Shown here one piece after another: positions 6,457-10,426 of a DNA stretch of 10,426 nucleotides. The notes below the pieces were generated by a model that ran no database searches, was not told the DNA's origin, and saw only the letters and a program-made list of their open reading frames with translations. Source of the stretch: Lentisphaeria bacterium UBA1829 (GTDB taxonomy: Bacteria; Verrucomicrobiota; Lentisphaeria; Victivallales; UBA1829); assembly GCA_002338895.1 (NCBI GenBank), contig DDJH01000011.1, forward strand, positions 28,197 to 38,622, written 5' to 3'. The translations under genes were made by a program, and so were the position numbers. Each line of letters begins with the position of its first letter. Within the stretch, counting starts at the first letter, position 1.

Positions 6457-7935
6457 TCAGAGCTTCACTTTCCCGCTGGCAAACGCAATGACCGCCGCAA
6501 CGGCGATCACCACGATCAGAATGGCGCCGATCCGCTCCATCGGAGTAAAGATCGGCTGAATCGGCTTTCCGGCCTCGCGATCCTCCCGGTCCGCATCGAT
6601 CCGCGCCCAGACATAGACGGGAATCCCGACGACGAGAAACAGGAACGCCATCAGCAGATAGGTCAGTCCGGCCGCATAGATCATCCAGAGCGCATACAGC
6701 GTTCCGGCCACGCCGCAGAGTGTCGCGAATCCGGCCTTGACCGACGCATTCGCCGGATAGCCCTTCTGTGCGCAGATCTTCCAGAGAAACGCACAGCAGG
6801 CCAGATAGGGCGGCAGAATCATCACCGCCGTCACCGACAGCATCGTGTTCCAGGCGTTGTTGGCAAAGTAGACCAGAATCATCGCCACCTGCATCACGGA
6901 ACTGGTCACCCACAGCGAGACATTCGGAGTCTCATTTTTATTTTCCTTTGCAAAGATTTTCGGGAAGGTTCCGTCGAGCGCGGCGGCCTGCGGGATCTGC
7001 GCATTCATGATCGTGAACGCCAGCCAGCTGGTCAGCAGAGCCACGATCACGCCGAGATTCATCAGATCGCCGCCCCAGGAGCCGACCACGTCCGACAGCA
7101 GCGGAGCCGTCGACGGATTGGCCAGCGCCGCGAGCTTCGGCTGCGTCAGCTTGCCGAACGGAAGAATCGACAGCAGAGCATAGATCGCCAGGCATCCGAG
7201 GAATCCGAACAGAGTCGCCGTCCCCACCGATTTCTGGTCCTTCGCCCGGGAGGAGACCACCACCGCGCCTTCGATTCCGATAAACGCCCACAGCGTCACC
7301 AGCATGGTCGACTTGATCTGGGAAAGCACCGATCCCAGCGGACGGATCCCCTCCGATGCGATCCGCTCCTCGCCCCACATGTCGACCGTGAACACCGAAA
7401 AGCGGAACGACACAATCATAATCACAATAAACAGCAGCAGCGGCACCAGTTTGAAAATCGTCCCGACCGTATTGAAGAACGCCGCCTGTCTGGTTCCGCG
7501 CAGAACCAGAAAATTCATCAGCCAGATCACGATCGATCCGCCGATAATGGACGGAATATTGTTCCCTCCCCTGAACGTCCCGGGGAAGAAATAGTCCAGC
7601 GCATCCATCAGCAGAACCGCGTATCCGACATTGCCGAAGATGTTGCAGAGCCAGTACGCCCACGCCATCTGGAATCCGGCAAAACGTCCGAATCCGAGCC
7701 GGGCATACGCATAAATTCCGGTCGTCGCATCGGGCCGCACATCCGAAAGGATCCGGAACGTGTTGGCGATGAAATACATCCCGATTCCCGTAATCACCCA
7801 CGCGAGGATCACCTCCATCACCGCCGCCGACTGCGCCATGTTCTGCGGAAGACTGAAGATTCCTCCCCCGACCATCGCGCTGATGACGATTGCGGCAAGT
7901 GATGTGACGCCTAATTTTCTGGAATTGTCCGCCAT
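6457..7935 (-). CDS. APC-superfamily basic amino acid antiporter (ArcD/arginine-ornithine type)
   Basis: This is an inner-membrane amino-acid antiporter of 492 aa with about 12 hydrophobic segments. The N-terminus closely follows the ArcD-type family: GVTSLAAIVISAMVGGGIFS, then LPQNMAQSA (GGGIFSLPQN at 23-32), TTGIYAYARLGFGRFAGF, GNVGYAVLL, FLVLRGTRQAAFFNT, and WAFIGIEGAVVVSSRA in the region of TM6. This block pattern matches arginine:ornithine antiporters of the APA group, but lysine, histidine or agmatine exchangers share it, so the substrate is uncertain and no gene symbol is given. No arginine deiminase genes are in the window. The start ATG has a strong minus-strand SD GGAGGG (7943-7948) 7 nt upstream. 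It is transcribed leftward and ends at the bidirectional terminator. A candidate promoter at 8114-8142 would give an untranslated leader of roughly 170 nt. Confidence 0.88.
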   Translation of the reverse strand: MADNSRKLGVTSLAAIVISAMVGGGIFSLPQNMAQSAAVMEVILAWVITGIGMYFIANTFRILSDVRPDATTGIYAYARLGFGRFAGFQMAWAYWLCNIFGNVGYAVLLMDALDYFFPGTFRGGNNIPSIIGGSIVIWLMNFLVLRGTRQAAFFNTVGTIFKLVPLLLFIVIMIVSFRFSVFTVDMWGEERIASEGIRPLGSVLSQIKSTMLVTLWAFIGIEGAVVVSSRAKDQKSVGTATLFGFLGCLAIYALLSILPFGKLTQPKLAALANPSTAPLLSDVVGSWGGDLMNLGVIVALLTSWLAFTIMNAQIPQAAALDGTFPKIFAKENKNETPNVSLWVTSSVMQVAMILVYFANNAWNTMLSVTAVMILPPYLACCAFLWKICAQKGYPANASVKAGFATLCGVAGTLYALWMIYAAGLTYLLMAFLFLVVGIPVYVWARIDADREDREAGKPIQPIFTPMERIGAILIVVIAVAAVIAFASGKVKL

Positions 7936-8113
7936 CTTCAGTCCCTCCCCTCTCCGATAGTTTTCTTTTCCGTGATTTTACACTCCGGCGCATCCGGCCC
8001 CACTCCCGGGCATGCGACGGAAAACAACTGGAATCGACCATTTTTCCGCATTTGAATTCCCCCCTGAATTTGTTCTGGTTTCAGAATCTTTTCGGATTCC
8101 ATTTCGACTCATA

Positions 8114-8142
8114 AAAATAAAAGATCTTTCTCCCGTTTTCAA
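8114..8142 (-). promoter_or_regulatory. Candidate promoter of the antiporter gene
   Basis: On the minus strand, TTGAAA (8137-8142, 5 of 6 to the sigma-70 -35 consensus) and TATTTT (8114-8119, 4 of 6) are 17 nt apart. The start of transcription would be near 8107, giving a leader of about 170 nt before the ATG at 7935. Confidence 0.45.
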
Positions 8143-8164
8143 GCGCGGAAAAGAAAGGACACCA

Positions 8165-8236
8165 ATGAATATTCGCCGGTTTCATGCGGAGAAAAATGAC
8201 AAAAAAAATTATCCGTTTCTCCCGGAAACCGGATGA
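8165..8236 (+). CDS. Possible 23-aa small ORF (weak)
   Basis: An ATG at 8165 has AAAGGA (8154-8159) 5 nt upstream and opens 23 codons rich in Lys, Asn and Arg (MNIRRFHAEK...). Its stop overlaps by ATGA the start of another short frame at 8233 that runs into nudC. It could be a leader peptide, but no promoter fits it well, and the minus-strand terminator lies across its 3' half. It is most likely chance. Confidence 0.12.
   Translation: MNIRRFHAEKNDKKNYPFLPETG
8201..8234 (-). terminator. Leftward intrinsic terminator without an upstream gene
   Basis: ATCCGTTTC (8211-8219) pairs with GAAACCGGAT (8225-8234) with one bulged C and a 5-nt loop. On the minus strand the stem is followed by AA and then eight T (complement of 8201-8208), a classic intrinsic terminator. 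Read rightward it has no T run. No minus-strand coding gene lies to its right, so it ends either an untranslated RNA or antisense transcription from nudC, or attenuates the antiporter leader. Confidence 0.6.
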
Positions 8237-8273
8237 AGAAAACGGGTTTTAAACGATTTTTTCCGATTGCGGA

Positions 8274-8301
8274 TTGTCCGAATGCGAAACGATGGTATAT
8301 T
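8274..8301 (+). promoter_or_regulatory. Candidate nudC promoter
   Basis: TTGTCC (8274-8279, 4 of 6 to -35 consensus) and TATATT (8296-8301, 5 of 6 to -10 consensus) are 16 nt apart. Transcription would begin near 8308, leaving about 20-35 nt before the nudC start. That makes the in-frame ATGs at 8267 and 8309 unlikely starts. Confidence 0.55.
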
Positions 8302-8341
8302 ATCCACTATGGAAAAAAGGAAAAAAATGGAGAGGAACACC

Positions 8342-9184
8342 ATGTCGAGATTCATACCGGATCCGACCCCGGTCTACACGCCGGAATGGAAGGATCGGCC
8401 CGATGCGGAACTGATCGTGTTCTGCGGACGGGATATGCTGCTGTGCCCGCATGAAAACCGCTACGAATTCCCCCGGTCGGCCGATCTGCGCCACTGGAAT
8501 ATCCATGCCGCACTGCGGATCGGAATGTGCGACGGGAAACCCTGTTACGCCGTGGAACTGCCGGAACTGCCGGAACTGCCGCCGGAACCGGTGAAAAAAA
8601 TTGCGGTCCGCACCGCGGTCGGCTGCCTTCAGGATTCCGCATTCTCCGCGGGCTGCCGCGCAAAGGAGCTGCTGCACTGGAGAAGACAGCATCAATACTG
8701 CGGGCACTGCGGGAGAAAATTGAAAGAGTCGTCCAGCGATGTGGCGATGGTCTGCCCGGAATGCGGAGAAAAGTTCTATCCGCAGCTGGCTCCGGCGGTC
8801 ATCGTGGCGGTCACGCGGGGCGACGAGATTCTGCTGGCGCACAACCGGAATTTCCTCCCGGAAATATACGGTCTGATCGCAGGATTCGTCGAAGCCGGCG
8901 AGAATCTGGAAGAGGCGATCGCCCGGGAAATCATGGAGGAGACCTCCATCACCGTCGGGAACATCCGCTACTTCTCCAGTCAGTGCTGGCCCTTCCCGAA
9001 CTCGCTGATGCTGGGATTCTATGCGGACTACGTTTCCGGCGAAGCAAAACCGGACGGGAAGGAGCTGGAAACGCTCGGCTGGTTCCGGGCGGGAGCGCTT
9101 CCGAAAATCCCCCCGAAGGGAAGCATCGCCCGCCGGATCATCGACGATTTCGAACGGAGACACAAACAGAAGGAGACGCTATGA
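8342..9184 (+). CDS. nudC: NAD(+)/NADH diphosphatase, NudC-type Nudix hydrolase
   Basis: NudC-type enzymes split NADH/NAD+ to NMN(H) and AMP and, in characterised bacteria, remove the NAD cap from RNA 5' ends. The product is 280 aa from ATG 8342. Seen: zinc ribbon C120-xx-C123 and C138-xx-C141, FYPQLAPAVIVAV (145-157), Nudix box G181...E187...RE 195-196..EE 199-200, and the NADH-specificity signature SQCWPFPNS (213-221; usual SQPWPFPxS). The Nudix-box Gly after EEx is Ser202 and the first Pro of SQPW is Cys215, both small departures. The N-terminal domain (1-110) contains an ELP repeat. ATG 8342 has AGAGGA 5 nt upstream; ATG 8327 with AAAAGGA is a real alternative adding five residues. The stop overlaps the next start (ATGA), so the two genes form an operon. 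Confidence 0.92.
   Translation: MSRFIPDPTPVYTPEWKDRPDAELIVFCGRDMLLCPHENRYEFPRSADLRHWNIHAALRIGMCDGKPCYAVELPELPELPPEPVKKIAVRTAVGCLQDSAFSAGCRAKELLHWRRQHQYCGHCGRKLKESSSDVAMVCPECGEKFYPQLAPAVIVAVTRGDEILLAHNRNFLPEIYGLIAGFVEAGENLEEAIAREIMEETSITVGNIRYFSSQCWPFPNSLMLGFYADYVSGEAKPDGKELETLGWFRAGALPKIPPKGSIARRIIDDFERRHKQKETL
8554..8580 (+). repeat. Three tandem copies of a 9-nt unit in nudC
   Basis: GGAACTGCC occurs three times perfectly in a row, followed by a degenerate GCCGGAACC. It encodes E-L-P x3 then P-E-P (residues 72-83), in the linker between the N-terminal domain and the zinc ribbon. Copy number could change by slippage without breaking the frame. Confidence 0.85.
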
Positions 9185-10401
9185 ACCGGACAGCGAAAGC
9201 TCTCTGCCTCGTTCCGTTTCTCGCAGGGATATCAACCATTTTAACAGGGTGTACAAGCATGCAGGAAAAAAACTTTTTGGAAGATGTGGTCTTTCTCCGG
9301 GAACACGGCGTTCAGCCGGTCATTCTGAAAAACGACGCCGGAGCGCGCGTTGCGCTTGCCCCGCTCTATCAGGGGCGCGTGATGACCAGCACCATGGGCG
9401 GAGAAAACGGCTTCAGCTGCGGCTGGATCAACTACAAGCTCATCGAATCGGGAAAACCGACGGCGCACATCAACGCACACGGAGGAGAGGACCGTTTCTG
9501 GCTCGGACCGGAGGGAGGACCGTTCAGTCTCTACTTCCCGAAGGGGGCGGAATACACATTTGAAAACTGGCAGGTCCCCGCGGTGTTCGACACGCTGCCG
9601 TGGGAGGTGACCGACCGGGACGGGAATCGGGAAGTCTCGCTGAAAGCCGAATTTGAACAGGAGACACGCAACGGGGTCCTGCGCAAGATCCGTCTGGACC
9701 GGAAAGTCAAACTTCTTTCGGAGGAGGAGATCGGGAAAGCGGTCGGTCTCGATCTGTCGGAGTGTTCGGTACAGTCGGTCGGCTACACCACCGCGAACCG
9801 GGTGACCAACCGGGGCGAGGCATGGACGCGCGAAAACGGAGGACTCTCCATCTGGATGCTCGGAATGTTCAAACCTTCGCCGAAAACGACGATCGTCGTT
9901 CCGTTCAACAAACAGGCGGAGGGACCGGTGGTCAAAGACGACTACTTCGGGAAAATCTCTCCGGACCGTCTCCGCATTGATGAGGAAAAGGGCGTCATCT
10001 ACTTCTGCGCCGACGGGGACAGCCGCGGGAAGATCGGTCTTTCCGCTCAGCGCGCCCGGGAGTTCCTCGGCAGCTACGACGCCGAACACCGGATCCTGAC
10101 CATCGTCCGCTACACCCTCCCCCCTTCCGGCGCGGAATATGCCAACGCCGCATGGGAGGATTCCACCGAACCGTACAAAGGCGATGTCGTCAACGCCTAC
10201 AACGACGGCATTCCGGGTCCCGGTCTGCCGAAGATGGGTCCCTTCTACGAACTGGAATCCTCCTCCCCCGCAGCCTTTCTGAAGACCGGGGAAAGTCTTC
10301 TGCACGAACATACCACGCTCCACTTCTCGGGCTCCTCCGAGGATCTTGACAAGATCGCTCGCAAAACCCTGGGCGTGACCATCGCGGACATCACCCGGTG
10401 A
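9181..10401 (+). CDS. Secreted lipoprotein, DUF6786-like
   Basis: This is a 406-aa exported lipoprotein of unknown function. The N-terminus has basic residues (R3, K6), a hydrophobic core, and the lipobox LTGC with Cys24 as the lipidated residue, so the mature protein is membrane-anchored outside the cytoplasm. The rest resembles the DUF6786 family as I remember it: YQGRVMTSTMGGENG, GWINYKLIESG, GGEDRFWLGPEGG, FTFENW-like stretch, SIWMLGMFKPSP, TIVVPF, DDYFGK, and GPFYELESSSPA near the end; the family name is from memory. Many aromatic-Gly-rich strands suggest a beta-sandwich fold, possibly carbohydrate-related. The start overlaps the nudC stop (ATGA), with SD AAGGAG (9170-9175) 5 nt upstream. 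The 25 nt after the stop contain CCGGCCGG, perhaps the left side of a terminator cut by the window edge. Confidence 0.82.
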   Translation: MNRTAKALCLVPFLAGISTILTGCTSMQEKNFLEDVVFLREHGVQPVILKNDAGARVALAPLYQGRVMTSTMGGENGFSCGWINYKLIESGKPTAHINAHGGEDRFWLGPEGGPFSLYFPKGAEYTFENWQVPAVFDTLPWEVTDRDGNREVSLKAEFEQETRNGVLRKIRLDRKVKLLSEEEIGKAVGLDLSECSVQSVGYTTANRVTNRGEAWTRENGGLSIWMLGMFKPSPKTTIVVPFNKQAEGPVVKDDYFGKISPDRLRIDEEKGVIYFCADGDSRGKIGLSAQRAREFLGSYDAEHRILTIVRYTLPPSGAEYANAAWEDSTEPYKGDVVNAYNDGIPGPGLPKMGPFYELESSSPAAFLKTGESLLHEHTTLHFSGSSEDLDKIARKTLGVTIADITR

Positions 10402-10426
10402 ATTTCCGCACCGGCCGGAACGGCGG

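Larger units (their letters stand above)
7936..8341. other. 406-nt divergent intergenic region
   Basis: This region between the leftward antiporter and rightward nudC genes is richer in A/T than its neighbours, mainly from 8040 on. It holds the antiporter SD, a leftward promoter candidate (8114-8142), a leftward intrinsic terminator with no gene in front of it (8201-8234), and the nudC promoter (8274-8301). A weak hairpin GAATC/GATTC lies in the middle near 8088-8103 and GC-rich short palindromes (CCGG, CCCGGG, GCATGC) lie around 7986-8013. No known riboswitch fold is recognisable by eye. Confidence 0.6.

Noticed and set aside
6391..7902. Plus-strand open frame of 503 codons opposite the antiporter
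   Set aside because: It starts inside the terminator region and its translation is dominated by Arg, His and Gln, the mirror of a membrane protein's codons. The minus-strand antiporter explains the region.
8088..8103. GAATC/GATTC hairpin as a terminator or riboswitch part
   Set aside because: It is a five-base stem with no T run and no larger fold visible around it.
8233..8454. 73-codon plus-strand frame starting at the ATGA after the small ORF
   Set aside because: It runs out of frame through the nudC start and has no own SD. Its apparent coupling to the 23-codon frame is probably chance.
8527..9180. Upstream extension of the lipoprotein frame into nudC
   Set aside because: The frame is open but would bury the signal peptide. 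The ATG at 9181 with SD and lipobox at residues 21-24 is the real start.

Overview
The window is a moderately GC-rich bacterial chromosome segment, tightly packed with ten protein genes and no RNA genes, insertion sequences or CRISPR arrays that I can see. The gene mix suggests an anaerobe of the Planctomycetota-Verrucomicrobiota-Lentisphaerota group, with Victivallis-like Lentisphaerota as my best guess. It includes a biotin synthase with the cysteine pattern of anaerobe enzymes, an AraC-type sugar regulator divergent from a Gfo/Idh/MocA oxidoreductase, and a DUF6786-type lipoprotein. The taxonomic assignment is inference from gene content, not from any marker gene.

Left part (1-4331): a stand-alone AICAR transformylase (the C-terminal half of PurH without the cyclohydrolase half) runs leftward out of the window. 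Divergent from it is a rightward cluster: thymidylate kinase (tmk), DNA polymerase III delta' (holB), biotin synthase (bioB) and a DUF89 metal-dependent phosphatase. tmk and holB overlap by 26 nt. holB-bioB and bioB-DUF89 are separated by 21 and 11 nt, so the four probably form one operon from the promoter region at 669-779.

Middle (4277-6457): an AraC-family regulator reads leftward and its 3' end overlaps the DUF89 gene tail-to-tail by 55 nt. It is divergent from a Gfo/Idh/MocA-family dehydrogenase. The 134-nt AT-rich gap between them holds candidate overlapping promoters and an inverted repeat, which suggests that the regulator controls itself and the dehydrogenase. A strong bidirectional terminator at 6401-6441 separates the dehydrogenase from a convergent ArcD-like amino-acid antiporter.

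Right part (6457-10426): the antiporter reads leftward. A 406-nt intergenic region with an unexplained minus-strand terminator separates it from a rightward pair: a NudC-type NAD(H)/NAD-RNA Nudix hydrolase, overlapped by the 4-nt ATGA junction with a DUF6786-like secreted lipoprotein.

I see no clearly new multi-gene system. The points most worth a second look are the variant biotin synthase, the orphan minus-strand terminator (possible small RNA) at 8201-8292, the stand-alone AICAR transformylase and the nudC-lipoprotein coupling.
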